Shown here one piece after another: positions 35,154 to 43,893 of a DNA stretch of 64,000 bases. How positions within the stretch are numbered: position 1 is the stretch's first letter; each line of letters opens with the position of its first letter. The position numbers were made by a program, and so were the translations under genes. The notes beneath the pieces were generated by a model that saw only the letters and a list, made by a program, of their open reading frames with translations, was not told the origin of the DNA and searched no databases. The stretch spans positions 620,001 to 684,000 of the forward strand of contig NZ_CP195105.1 in the NCBI RefSeq assembly GCF_051175565.1. The letters are read 5' to 3'. This DNA comes from Daejeonia sp002484105 (lineage in GTDB: Bacteria > Bacteroidota > Bacteroidia > Flavobacteriales > Weeksellaceae).

Positions 35154-35543
35154 ATGGAATTAATAGGAACAGTAAAGAAATTAACTGATATTCAGACGTT
35201 TCAGTCGGGATTTCAGAAACGCGAAATGATTCTTCTTACCGAAGAGCAGTATCCGCAGCCCATCAGTATCGAATTTTTATCAGATAAAATCAGTCTGCTG
35301 GATCATGTTTCCGAAGGTGAGAAAGTGAAGATAGGTATCAATATCAGAGGGAGAGAATGGACCAATCCACAAGGTGAAGTGAAATATTTCAACAGTATTG
35401 TAGGATGGCGGGTAGAAAAAGTTTACGATAATGCTTCCGGTCCGGAACCAACACAGCCTTCCAACCCTGTTGCACCGACCTCTGCGGCTGCAACCAACAG
35501 TAATCCTTTTGAAGATGAAGAAGATGACGATCTTCCGTTCTAA
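35154..35543 (+). CDS. DUF3127 protein with SSB-like acidic tail
   Basis: Protein of 129 residues. The DUF3127 domain (about 1-95) is predicted to be an OB-like beta fold: M-E-L-I-G-T-V-K-K-L, then R-G-R-E-W-T-N-P-Q-G-E-V-K-Y-F-N. A flexible P, T, A and N-rich linker follows, then an acidic end finishing E-D-D-D-L-P-F. That ending closely resembles the C-terminal tip of single-stranded DNA-binding protein (D-D-D-I-P-F in E. coli). A role in binding single-stranded nucleic acid or SSB partners is therefore inferred. It is a monocistronic gene after the tRNA cluster. Confidence 0.85.
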   Translation: MELIGTVKKLTDIQTFQSGFQKREMILLTEEQYPQPISIEFLSDKISLLDHVSEGEKVKIGINIRGREWTNPQGEVKYFNSIVGWRVEKVYDNASGPEPTQPSNPVAPTSAAATNSNPFEDEEDDDLPF

Positions 35544-35626
35544 AGAGGAAATTCGTACGAAAAATAATCATTGATATCCCTGCACTTCTTTATGTTGTTG
35601 TGGGGATTGTTTTATAAGTCTGTATC

Positions 35627-36442
35627 ATGTCGTCACCATTCCATATTATTCCGCCTTCCCGCCCGCCTGTGCCCGTTATCATCAGTATTCCGCATGCAGG
35701 AACATTTTTTCCACAGGATATTCTTGGAAAACTGCTCCCCGGGAAAACTGCTGCTCCGGACGATACCGATTGGTTTGTGGACCGGCTGTATGATTTTGCG
35801 CCGGAACTTGGGATTACCACTATAGTCGCCGAGAACAGCCGTTGGGTAGTGGATCTCAACCGCGATCCTTATGACCGTCCGCTGTATGATGACGGAAGGG
35901 TGATGACTTCTGTGGTTCCCATTACTGATTTTAACGGCGAATCCCTGTACTGCGACAGCACTTTTTATCCAGATGCTGAGGAAATCAGACACAGAATAGA
36001 GCACTATCACCGTCCGTATTTTGAGAAGCTTGGCCAACTTCTGAACAAAAAAAAGCAAGAGTTTGGCAAAGTGTTGCTTTTTGATGCCCATTCTATCCGG
36101 AAAAATGTGCCGGGCATTCAGAAGGACCCATTTCCTGATCTTATTCTGGGAGACAATAACGGGACTTCTGCAGCTGCTTTGTTATGTAATACAGCGTTGG
36201 AAAAGCTGCACCGTCCGGAATACTCACTTTCATATAATTTTCCGTTCAAGGGAGGCTATATCACAAGATATTTTGGAAACCCTGACGGAAACGTTCATGC
36301 CTTGCAGCTGGAAATGTGCAAAACCAATTATATGGATGATACAGAGCGGTTTTACAATGACGTAAGAGCTGACAATATCCGGAGAGTACTGCGAAAAACT
36401 TTAGAAGCATTAATAGAAACGATAGAAAAAGAAGAGCTATGA
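35627..36442 (+). CDS. hutG: N-formylglutamate amidohydrolase
   Basis: Final step of the five-step histidine degradation route: N-formylglutamate to glutamate and formate. It has 271 residues. Typical features are I-S-I-P-H-A-G-T near the start, W-V-V-D-L-N-R-D-P near 78, L-F-D-A-H-S-I near 148 and L-Q-L-E-M-C-K near the C-terminus, with metal-binding His, Asp and Glu. Its stop overlaps the hutF start by 4 nt, so the pair make consecutive steps from one mRNA. Confidence 0.9.
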   Translation: MSSPFHIIPPSRPPVPVIISIPHAGTFFPQDILGKLLPGKTAAPDDTDWFVDRLYDFAPELGITTIVAENSRWVVDLNRDPYDRPLYDDGRVMTSVVPITDFNGESLYCDSTFYPDAEEIRHRIEHYHRPYFEKLGQLLNKKKQEFGKVLLFDAHSIRKNVPGIQKDPFPDLILGDNNGTSAAALLCNTALEKLHRPEYSLSYNFPFKGGYITRYFGNPDGNVHALQLEMCKTNYMDDTERFYNDVRADNIRRVLRKTLEALIETIEKEEL

Positions 36443-37812
36443 ACTATCTTTTTAAAGCTGTTTTGACAGAAAAAGGATGGCAGGAAAATGTACGCATAAC
36501 GGTTGATGGGAGCGGGACGATAACCAAAATATGCCCGGATGCTGCAGGCGGTGATGCAGAGTATATTCACGGTTACGCATTGCCGGGTTTTCAGAATGCA
36601 CATTCCCATGCTTTTCAGTATGCAATGTGCGGCTTGGCAGAATGTTTCAGTCCCGGAAATACACCCGGTAATTTTTGGAGCTGGCGCGATGCTATGTACC
36701 GTGTGGCGCTCGCCATATCGCCGGAGCAGATGGAGAATATTGCTGCGATGCTGTATGCAGAAATGCTGAAAAACGGTTATACTTCGGTGGCAGAGTTTCA
36801 TTATGTCCATCATGATGTTTCAGGCAAACCCTACGGAAATCTTTCTGAAATGGGGGAGCGCCTCGTGGCAGCAGCCGAGCGTGCCGGAATCCGTATTACG
36901 CTTTTGCCGGTTTTCTATTGCAAAGGAGGCTTCGGAAAAGCAGCAGATATCATGCAGAGGCGCTTTATTTCTGCATCGTATCAAGATTACTTGCAGCTCC
37001 TTGATGCCAGTTCTGTATCTGTAAAATATTATAGAAATGCCAGCATCGGAGCGGCAGCCCACTCCCTGCGCGCTGTGGAAGAACGGGATCTTATTGCTGC
37101 TTCATTACTGTCTGCAGTATATCCTTTTCATCTGCATATTTCGGAACAGCAACAGGAAATCGAAGACTGCATTGCTTATTATGGACAGCGACCGGTGGAA
37201 TGGCTGTACAATCATGTGGAGGTGAACGAAAATTTTCACCTGATACACGCCACACATCTGAATGATGATGAAGTGAAAGCTGTGGCATCTTCTAAGGCTC
37301 ATGTGGTGCTATGTCCTTCTACTGAAGGAAATCTCGGTGACGGCCGCTTCAGGCTAAAGGATTTCCGGAATCGGAAAGGTCGGTGGAGTATCGGCTCAGA
37401 CAGTCAGATTGGTCTCGGCTATCTGGAAGAGCTTCGGATTCTGGATTATGCACAGCGTGTTCACTCGCACCGCAGAGATACTTTCGTGACGGAAACATCA
37501 GGCAACAGTGGCTTCAATGCACTGGAAGAATCGTGGTATGGCGGTAAAAAAGCGATGGGAACTCCTATAGCCGATACTTTCTTTGAAGTTGGCACTCCGC
37601 TGGATGCTGTTGTGTTTGATGCCAACTGGCCGCTTCTGGCCACTGCTTCAGAAAAAAACCGGTGTAATACCATCGTCTATTCTGCTCAGCAAAGACATAT
37701 TCTGGGAACGATGAGTGATGGGAAATGGGTGGTGAAAGACGGAATTCATTTTTCTGAAGAAGAAATAAACCGCTTATTTGTCCGCTCTTTACACGAGATT
37801 AACATGAGATAA
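36439..37812 (+). CDS. hutF: Formimidoylglutamate deiminase
   Basis: Zinc-dependent amidohydrolase converting N-formimidoylglutamate to N-formylglutamate, the substrate of HutG. It has 457 residues. Metal motifs are H-S-H (N-A-H-S-H-A-F near 54), F-H-L-H-I-S-E near 231, L-I-H-A-T-H near 273 and S-I-G-S-D-S-Q near 316. Adjacency to hutG separates it from other amidohydrolases such as guanine deaminase. hutH, hutU and hutI are not in this window. Confidence 0.9.
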   Translation: MNYLFKAVLTEKGWQENVRITVDGSGTITKICPDAAGGDAEYIHGYALPGFQNAHSHAFQYAMCGLAECFSPGNTPGNFWSWRDAMYRVALAISPEQMENIAAMLYAEMLKNGYTSVAEFHYVHHDVSGKPYGNLSEMGERLVAAAERAGIRITLLPVFYCKGGFGKAADIMQRRFISASYQDYLQLLDASSVSVKYYRNASIGAAAHSLRAVEERDLIAASLLSAVYPFHLHISEQQQEIEDCIAYYGQRPVEWLYNHVEVNENFHLIHATHLNDDEVKAVASSKAHVVLCPSTEGNLGDGRFRLKDFRNRKGRWSIGSDSQIGLGYLEELRILDYAQRVHSHRRDTFVTETSGNSGFNALEESWYGGKKAMGTPIADTFFEVGTPLDAVVFDANWPLLATASEKNRCNTIVYSAQQRHILGTMSDGKWVVKDGIHFSEEEINRLFVRSLHEINMR

Positions 37813-37818
37813 AATATA

Positions 37819-38460
37819 ATGATACAGCTTCATCCTGACGATATATCGTTTCCTGATCCGAGATTTTATGATGGGCATGACGGACTGATTGCATATGGTG
37901 GAGATCTTTCGCCCGAGCGCTTGTGGTTTGCCTACCAGAATGGGATATTTCCGTGGTTTAACCCTGGAGAAGAAATCCTCTGGTGGTGTCCCGATCCTCG
38001 TTTTGTGTTGTTTCCAAAAAATCTTAAAGTGTCCAAATCCATGAAGAAAATCCTTCGGGATCAGGTATTTTTTTTTACCGAAAATCAATGTTTTGAAGAG
38101 GTGATGCGCAACTGCATGATGTCGCCGAGAAAAGATCAGGATGGGACGTGGATTTCGGAAGATTTAATTTCGTCGTTCGTAAAACTTCATCAGTTGGGAA
38201 AGGCAAAAAGTATTGAAGTATGGCAAAATGGCGAACTTGTCGGTGGGTTTTACGGTCTTGTGGTGAACCATGTTTTTTGCGGCGAAAGTATGTTTGCCAA
38301 GGTCAGCAATGCTTCCAAAGCGGGTTTTATATGGTTTATCCGAAAGTATTCTGAACGCTATTCACTGATTGATTGTCAGGTGTATTCAGAACATCTGGCA
38401 AGTCTTGGTGCAGAGGAAATGACAAAGCGTATTTTTCTTGAGATGTTGCAGACTCTTTAA
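37819..38460 (+). CDS. aat: Leucyl/phenylalanyl-tRNA-protein transferase
   Basis: Adds Leu or Phe to proteins with N-terminal Arg or Lys, marking them for ClpS-ClpA degradation in the N-end rule pathway. It has 213 residues. Signature segments are L-I-A-Y-G-G-D-L near 23, G-I-F-P-W-F near 41, W-W-C-P-D-P-R near 53 and C-G-E-S-M-F near 154. It starts 6 nt after hutF and is probably cotranscribed. About 180 bp of sequence without clear features follows before the terminator. Confidence 0.96.
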   Translation: MIQLHPDDISFPDPRFYDGHDGLIAYGGDLSPERLWFAYQNGIFPWFNPGEEILWWCPDPRFVLFPKNLKVSKSMKKILRDQVFFFTENQCFEEVMRNCMMSPRKDQDGTWISEDLISSFVKLHQLGKAKSIEVWQNGELVGGFYGLVVNHVFCGESMFAKVSNASKAGFIWFIRKYSERYSLIDCQVYSEHLASLGAEEMTKRIFLEMLQTL

Positions 38461-38641
38461 ATAGCGTTGTTTTCTGAAAAGAACGGTTTCTTTACACTTT
38501 TTTGTGTAAGTGCTGCTACCAGTGCTTTCAGCTTATGATTCTTTCAGAATAGTAATTTGCGAATATTTTTGGGTGATGTGGGATCTATGGGCAGTGAGAT
38601 GATTTTTAATATTGTCTTCATCATGTTTGAAATACATATAA

Positions 38642-38673
38642 AAAAGTGTCCGGATTTTCCGGACACCTTTTTT
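38642..38673. terminator. Two-way terminator after aat and the DUF5689 gene
   Basis: The perfect 8-bp arms GTGTCCGG (38646-38653) and CCGGACAC (38659-38666) have A and T runs on each side. Confidence 0.85.
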
Positions 38674-38698
38674 ATTTCTGATCAGTATCAGTTTTCTG

Positions 38699-40828
38699 TT
38701 ATTTGATACCTCTGACAGTTACGTTGTCCAGTTCCCATGAGGTTGAAGCGTTTTTCACAGAAGTATACCGGAATGCGATAACGATATTTTTTCCAGCAAA
38801 ATCTTTCAGACTGAGTATACCGGAAAATATGAATCCTGCGTATCCGCTCATATCTGTATCGTAGATGGCTTTATCATATTTGGTCCATTTCGTTGTCGAT
38901 ACATCACCCGTATATGTGTCGGTTACATATACTTCCAGAGGATTGCCGGAATATCTTCCGTCGGTCTCGAAGGAGAAAAAGGCATCGGAATAGCCTGCCA
39001 GTGATATTGGCGATGAAACCAGCCAGTCGTCATTCTCATTTCTTTTGCCATCAAAGAAGGCACTTGGTTTTGGATTACCGTAAGAGGTAGTGGACCATAC
39101 TTCGTCACCTTTTAGGTTAACAACTGTCCAGTTGTTCAAGTTATCAAACCCTTCTTTGTACACAACTTCTGATTTTACAGGTAAGGTTCCGTCACATCTT
39201 GCATTATTCAGTTGGATATCTGTGAGTTTTGTGATCCAGAGCTGATAGGTTGCTGTATTGGGGTTTCCAGTGTTGTAATAGCTCAGGATTGCATAAACAT
39301 CTCCTTTACCTTCAGGAAGTTCTGTAGAACTTGCACGTTTGGGCTCGGAGGAAGTTCCGAAATCAGCATTGCCGTTGGTTCTCAGTACGATGGTATTTCC
39401 GTTACAGTCTTCCAGAGTTCTGTTGGATGTGGATGTACCATCGGTAAATGTTTTTCCGAGATCTCCATCTACGAACTGGAGGTTTTGGATTTTGATCCAT
39501 TTTCCGACATCTGCCTGAGAAAGTTGAGAAATGGTTCTTTCTGTAGCATTGACAGCGGTTACACTTTCTTTGGAATCGAAGAAATACTTGTATACATCAG
39601 TAGCGGCAATTCTTCCGCCGGAAATAGCTCCTAACTGAATTTCTCCATTATAATTGGAGACATAAAGTCCATTGAGTTTTATAATGACATTCTTACCTAC
39701 AGTAAAACGCTCATCCTGATTCATATAGGACATGTCTACATTTACTTTCAGTCCTCCGGTTGCATCTTCGATATAGAAGAACTTGCTCAGGTTTTTCTTC
39801 AGGTCGTTGGCAGTAACCTGTGCTTTGATGTAATAGTCGCCTGAAATTTGGGCGGTAGTACCGGTTGTTAGCATGGATTTGATTTCGCCAACAGTTTTGG
39901 CAGTGAGTCCCTGTGCATTGAAGTTGCAGGGATCGGATGCAATTCCGTCCAGACGGGGGAAGTTGTTCATTTTCAGATCAGAACTACTGTTGATATAAAG
40001 TTGGAAATCAGAATTATATTTACTGAGGATGCCAACAAATGTTCCATTTCCCGACGGTAGTTTTTCGTTATAGAATTTAGCGTAACCGCTATTCCTTACC
40101 AGAGCTGTTTTTTTTGCTTTATTGGCATTATACTGTACGATGGTCTTATTGACGGTCTGTCCGTCAGGTGCGTAGTTGGTACATAATGCAGAAGCATCAA
40201 ATTCAGCATTGTCCAGTTCAATCAATGCGCCAATCAGATTTTCATTGGAAGCGAACTCTTCTATATTGAGTTTCTTCGGAGTGAGAGATGCTGTAGTGGT
40301 GCAGGATTTGAAAATATGGTTCGAAACCATGCTTTCGGGAATTCTGGATACCTGGGTTGCGGTAGAGGACGCATCTTTTATACCCAGCTGAGTAACACCT
40401 CCGTATTGACCGATTGCCAGCCCGTCAAGTACAATATACACTTTGCTTCCTTTCGGGAAATGTGTATAGGTGTTATTCATATTGACACTGATGGTAAATC
40501 CCTGGGTGGGGTTTGCTGGATCGTCCTGAATATAGATTGTTTTGTAGATGTTTCCTTCTTCATCGGAGGAGGAAACATAGCCTGAGATGATATTTTTAGC
40601 ATGATCCGGATCATTAGGATACTCTCCATTAACAGGAAATTCATATACGCCATTCTGGTAAAGGGCTTTTACCTGAGCTAACGTCAAGTTTATCCGTTCG
40701 TTTGGAAAGTCGCGACATTCGTAATTGCTGTCCGGTTCGTTATAATTGTCGTCGTGTACACATCCTAACATCAAAAGGGACGAGATGACGGCAAAGAGAT
40801 AATTTAATAATGAACTGTAGTTTTTCAT
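38699..40828 (-). CDS. DUF5689 surface lipoprotein
   Basis: Large lipoprotein of 709 residues. The lipobox (L-M-L-G-C, Cys near 22) is followed by V-H-D-D, an acidic pattern like the lipoprotein export signal that sends Bacteroidota lipoproteins to the cell surface. Two related DUF5689 modules are seen: residues about 45-280 (L-T-L-A-Q-V-K-A-L-Y ... G-Y-V-S-S-S) and about 300-540 (V-G-E-I-K-S-M-L ... I-S-G-D-Y-Y-I-K-A-Q-V). A C-terminal choice-of-anchor J-like jelly-roll follows (E-G-F-D-N-L-N-N-W, D-D-W-L-V-S-S-P). It starts 18 nt after the TonB-dependent receptor gene, like a SusD-type partner. The ligand is unknown. Confidence 0.85.
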   Translation of the reverse strand: MKNYSSLLNYLFAVISSLLMLGCVHDDNYNEPDSNYECRDFPNERINLTLAQVKALYQNGVYEFPVNGEYPNDPDHAKNIISGYVSSSDEEGNIYKTIYIQDDPANPTQGFTISVNMNNTYTHFPKGSKVYIVLDGLAIGQYGGVTQLGIKDASSTATQVSRIPESMVSNHIFKSCTTTASLTPKKLNIEEFASNENLIGALIELDNAEFDASALCTNYAPDGQTVNKTIVQYNANKAKKTALVRNSGYAKFYNEKLPSGNGTFVGILSKYNSDFQLYINSSSDLKMNNFPRLDGIASDPCNFNAQGLTAKTVGEIKSMLTTGTTAQISGDYYIKAQVTANDLKKNLSKFFYIEDATGGLKVNVDMSYMNQDERFTVGKNVIIKLNGLYVSNYNGEIQLGAISGGRIAATDVYKYFFDSKESVTAVNATERTISQLSQADVGKWIKIQNLQFVDGDLGKTFTDGTSTSNRTLEDCNGNTIVLRTNGNADFGTSSEPKRASSTELPEGKGDVYAILSYYNTGNPNTATYQLWITKLTDIQLNNARCDGTLPVKSEVVYKEGFDNLNNWTVVNLKGDEVWSTTSYGNPKPSAFFDGKRNENDDWLVSSPISLAGYSDAFFSFETDGRYSGNPLEVYVTDTYTGDVSTTKWTKYDKAIYDTDMSGYAGFIFSGILSLKDFAGKNIVIAFRYTSVKNASTSWELDNVTVRGIK

Positions 40829-40845
40829 GTTGTTGTGTTACTCGG

Positions 40846-43710
40846 TTAGAATCTGAAATAAACATTTGCAAAATATGTGCGACCTCTGTCATACCAAAGT
40901 TTCGGTGCAAAGTATGCATATGTTCTGTTATACTCCGCAAGAGCATCTGTAAAGTTGACAGCTCTTCCTTGTTCATATCCGCCGGTTACATAATTTCGGT
41001 TGTTGAGAATATTATTGACGGAAACACTGACTCCGATTCTATATTTGCCAAGAAGGAAAGATTTTCCGGCATTAGCATTCAACATAAACTGGTCGTCGAA
41101 TTTTCGCTGTGCAGTGATGGCTTGGATGAGCTCCGGCGTTGCAGCAGCATAATAGTCGTTGGTGATCGGGTTAATGTAGAGTCTCGAAGTTTTATTCAAT
41201 GCAGAAAAATCAAGATACTGATCCATCAGATAATTGGCAGAAGCGCCCACCCACCAGTATTTTGGCGAGTTGTATTTGAGACCTACAGAGAAAGCTTTCT
41301 GAGGCGTACCGGCTATTTTGTAATTTTTGATATTGGCTTTGCCCCATTGTCTGAAACCATTTTCGTCGTCAAATGAAGATACCTGAGGATTATTGGTGTA
41401 TTTATATTCGCCTACACTCGCAACACCAAAGGCATTGAGGGTTGGAGTAACTTTAACGTCAATACCCAATTCACCGCCCACATACCGCTTGTCTGCACCA
41501 CTCAGTGCTTCTGCAATCATTGCATCTCCATCAGAGTCTTCACTGACTTCGGCATAGTATCTTGAAATTTCGGTTGTATTTTTAATGGTTGTATAATATC
41601 CTGATATTCTAAGCTTTACGATTTGGCTTCTGAGGATATAGCTAAGATCGTTCGCATTGACAATCTGGTTTTCGACACCAGGAGTTCTGTAGTCATTCAC
41701 TCTTGGATTAATGAAAATTTCATTGGTTGTAGGTGCTTGCCGGTAAAACGTTCCGTCATAGACAATAAAATTCTTACCGTTGATTTTATAGGTGACTCGA
41801 GCCTTGATTCCTGCATCAAAGGAACTGTAGGTAGAACTCTTTCCTTTCGAATTGTTTAGATAGAAAGGACTTCTGTATTTTCCGTCTCTTTGGATTTCAG
41901 AATAGGCACCAAAAACCGATGCCATGACGTTCCAGTGATTCAGGTCGATTTCTGTGGAAGCATTTAAGCTGTAGAGATCCTTGTTGATGATGTAGGAATA
42001 CTGTGTCCTGTCACCTTTCTTTACGATATAGTTGGGGTCATCAACATTATAGGGAGCTGCATTATATGGATAGGATGTGCCTGTATTGTTGCTCAGAAAG
42101 TTGTTGAGATTCAATGCGAAGTCTGCACCCAGCAGATCTTTGATTCTTCTGAAATTGTCAGAACTCAGGTTCTGGTAATTGAAATTCAGGTTCAGTTTCC
42201 AGTTATTCTGTAGTTTGGTATCAAAATGAGAAGCAAAATTGAATGTTTTGTCTTTGTTGACGTCTTCTACGATAGAATATGCGGCTCTTCTACCCTCTAT
42301 GGTTATGGGTTTTCCTGCAGAATCTGTACCGATTGTATAGGTTTGGGAAGCGATATTTCTGTTCTGGTTATAAAGTCCAGCCCAGTCAATTTGCATATTG
42401 TGATTACTTCTCCAGTCATCAATCAGACTGTTCAGGCCATCTTGCGCTGTATTATATTCCGGTGTTCCGGCCGTTAGCGCTGCCAATGCAGCATACTCAT
42501 CAGCATAGATATAGCTGGGTAAGTTCTTGTAGTAGGTAGGGTTGGGGTCGGAAGCATTAAACCAGTCAAGGCGGCTTCTCGCGTCACTTCCGATCTGATA
42601 GGAAAAAGTATTGTTCCAGTTACTGGTTTTTCCCAGTTTGTTATAAGTCTGGAGCTGGAAGATTGGCTCGAAAGTCTTTCTTACTCTTGAACTTCTTTTG
42701 TCTCCATCCTGCCATCCCCAGTAGGCGTTGTAATTTTTACCCATCAGGTCATATACTTCTTGAGTGTTGGGACTGTTGGAAGCTCTGTAAGTAGGAGCTC
42801 CGAACGCTGTCAGGTTGATGGAAAAACGGTCGCTGAATTTCTTTTCCAGAGATCCGAAATAAGCATAAGAATCCTGATAGGTTCCCTCAATAACCCCTTC
42901 ATCGGCCCATCTTCTGCTGCCGGAGAGCGTGAAGGCCCATCCGGATTTGCTGAGGCCGGAAGAATAGGTTGCCATTAAACGGTGGCGGTAGCTTCTGTTG
43001 GTGAAGGAGTAGGCAAGGGACGTTCCTTTTCTGTAGCTGGAAGCTCGGGTGTTGTAATAGACCACACCACCAAGATTTCCGAAAGCATATTCGGAAGGAG
43101 TCAGGTTGTCGGCATTTTCCTGCGGATAGCGCGTTACATCATTCAGACCGCCCCAGTTGGAGAAATCAATCCGGCCATCATCATTTTTGGACATGGATAC
43201 ACCGTTGAAGAGTACATCTTCATACCGGTTGTCTACTCCACGCGGGCGGAACCAGTATGCGCCGAGCTCAAAAGCTGCGGTACTCTGGAAAATGTCTTTT
43301 CCGGAGCTCAGCAGTCCTACTGTAGGCTGCATCGATCCTCCGTCGTCGTCGGTCTGGGATTCGTCTACCACAATGACGCCGACATCAGAGGTTCCGGAAA
43401 GTCTGGAAAGACTGATCACTCCGAGATCCTTTTTTTTCTCGTCAGAGTTAACATCAAACTGCAGTACTCTGGTTTCGTACCCTGGTTTGGTAATGCTGAT
43501 CTGGTAATGCCCCGGTTGCATATCCACAAACTGAAAGTATCCGATTTTGTCTGCAATGACATCGTTATCAGACTGAAGAAGATCTACATCCGCTCTCTCG
43601 ATAGGGTTGCCCTGCGTATCTTTTACGTATGCATAAACGGTAGTCTGTGCATAATAATAAGATGCCGGAAGCAATGTGAACAAAGAGATTAATGATAATT
43701 TTTTGATCAT
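40846..43710 (-). CDS. TonB-dependent outer-membrane receptor
   Basis: Outer-membrane importer of 954 residues. A signal peptide to about residue 21 is followed by a carboxypeptidase-regulatory-like domain (V-Y-A-Y-V-K-D-T-Q-G-N-P-I-E-R-A-D-V). The plug follows, including a D-D-D-G-G linker and G-V-D-N-R-Y-E-D-V-L-F-N-G-V. The barrel ends in Y-F-A-N-V-Y-F-R-F with the terminal aromatic residue. It lacks obvious siderophore or SusC-only signatures. It is the first gene of an operon with the DUF5689 lipoprotein and diverges from a secreted EEP nuclease gene. The substrate is not identified; nucleic-acid fragments are inferred from context. Confidence 0.92.
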   Translation of the reverse strand: MIKKLSLISLFTLLPASYYYAQTTVYAYVKDTQGNPIERADVDLLQSDNDVIADKIGYFQFVDMQPGHYQISITKPGYETRVLQFDVNSDEKKKDLGVISLSRLSGTSDVGVIVVDESQTDDDGGSMQPTVGLLSSGKDIFQSTAAFELGAYWFRPRGVDNRYEDVLFNGVSMSKNDDGRIDFSNWGGLNDVTRYPQENADNLTPSEYAFGNLGGVVYYNTRASSYRKGTSLAYSFTNRSYRHRLMATYSSGLSKSGWAFTLSGSRRWADEGVIEGTYQDSYAYFGSLEKKFSDRFSINLTAFGAPTYRASNSPNTQEVYDLMGKNYNAYWGWQDGDKRSSRVRKTFEPIFQLQTYNKLGKTSNWNNTFSYQIGSDARSRLDWFNASDPNPTYYKNLPSYIYADEYAALAALTAGTPEYNTAQDGLNSLIDDWRSNHNMQIDWAGLYNQNRNIASQTYTIGTDSAGKPITIEGRRAAYSIVEDVNKDKTFNFASHFDTKLQNNWKLNLNFNYQNLSSDNFRRIKDLLGADFALNLNNFLSNNTGTSYPYNAAPYNVDDPNYIVKKGDRTQYSYIINKDLYSLNASTEIDLNHWNVMASVFGAYSEIQRDGKYRSPFYLNNSKGKSSTYSSFDAGIKARVTYKINGKNFIVYDGTFYRQAPTTNEIFINPRVNDYRTPGVENQIVNANDLSYILRSQIVKLRISGYYTTIKNTTEISRYYAEVSEDSDGDAMIAEALSGADKRYVGGELGIDVKVTPTLNAFGVASVGEYKYTNNPQVSSFDDENGFRQWGKANIKNYKIAGTPQKAFSVGLKYNSPKYWWVGASANYLMDQYLDFSALNKTSRLYINPITNDYYAAATPELIQAITAQRKFDDQFMLNANAGKSFLLGKYRIGVSVSVNNILNNRNYVTGGYEQGRAVNFTDALAEYNRTYAYFAPKLWYDRGRTYFANVYFRF

Positions 43711-43751
43711 AACTGTATATAAATTGTTTCCTGTTTTTTTGTAAAGGGGTA

Positions 43752-43759
43752 CAAATTTA
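43752..43759 (-). promoter_or_regulatory. -7 element (TAAATTTG) for the receptor operon
   Basis: An exact match 42 nt before the receptor ATG. The upstream position expected for TTG is occupied by an inverted repeat (43762-43779). Confidence 0.5.
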
Positions 43760-43761
43760 AC

Positions 43762-43779
43762 TAACTTTTTGTAAAGTTA
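43762..43779. promoter_or_regulatory. Possible operator (TAACTTT, 4 nt, AAAGTTA)
   Basis: A perfect 7-bp inverted repeat with a TTGT spacer. It lies 2 bp upstream of the receptor operon's -7 box, where a bound regulator would block or assist the polymerase. A role is inferred from position only. Confidence 0.4.
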
Positions 43780-43847
43780 TCATTTTTTAACAGATTAAAA
43801 ATTAATTATTTATTAAAAACCTGCAGCATAAAACAGCAATTTTTCTT

Positions 43848-43874
43848 TTGGACAAAGATAATTGGCTAAATTTG
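43848..43874 (+). promoter_or_regulatory. Promoter of the secreted EEP nuclease gene
   Basis: TTG (43848-43850), 16 nt, then TAAATTTG (43867-43874). The ATG follows 19 nt after the box. Confidence 0.65.
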
Positions 43875-43893
43875 CCGTAAAAGATTTTTTCCA

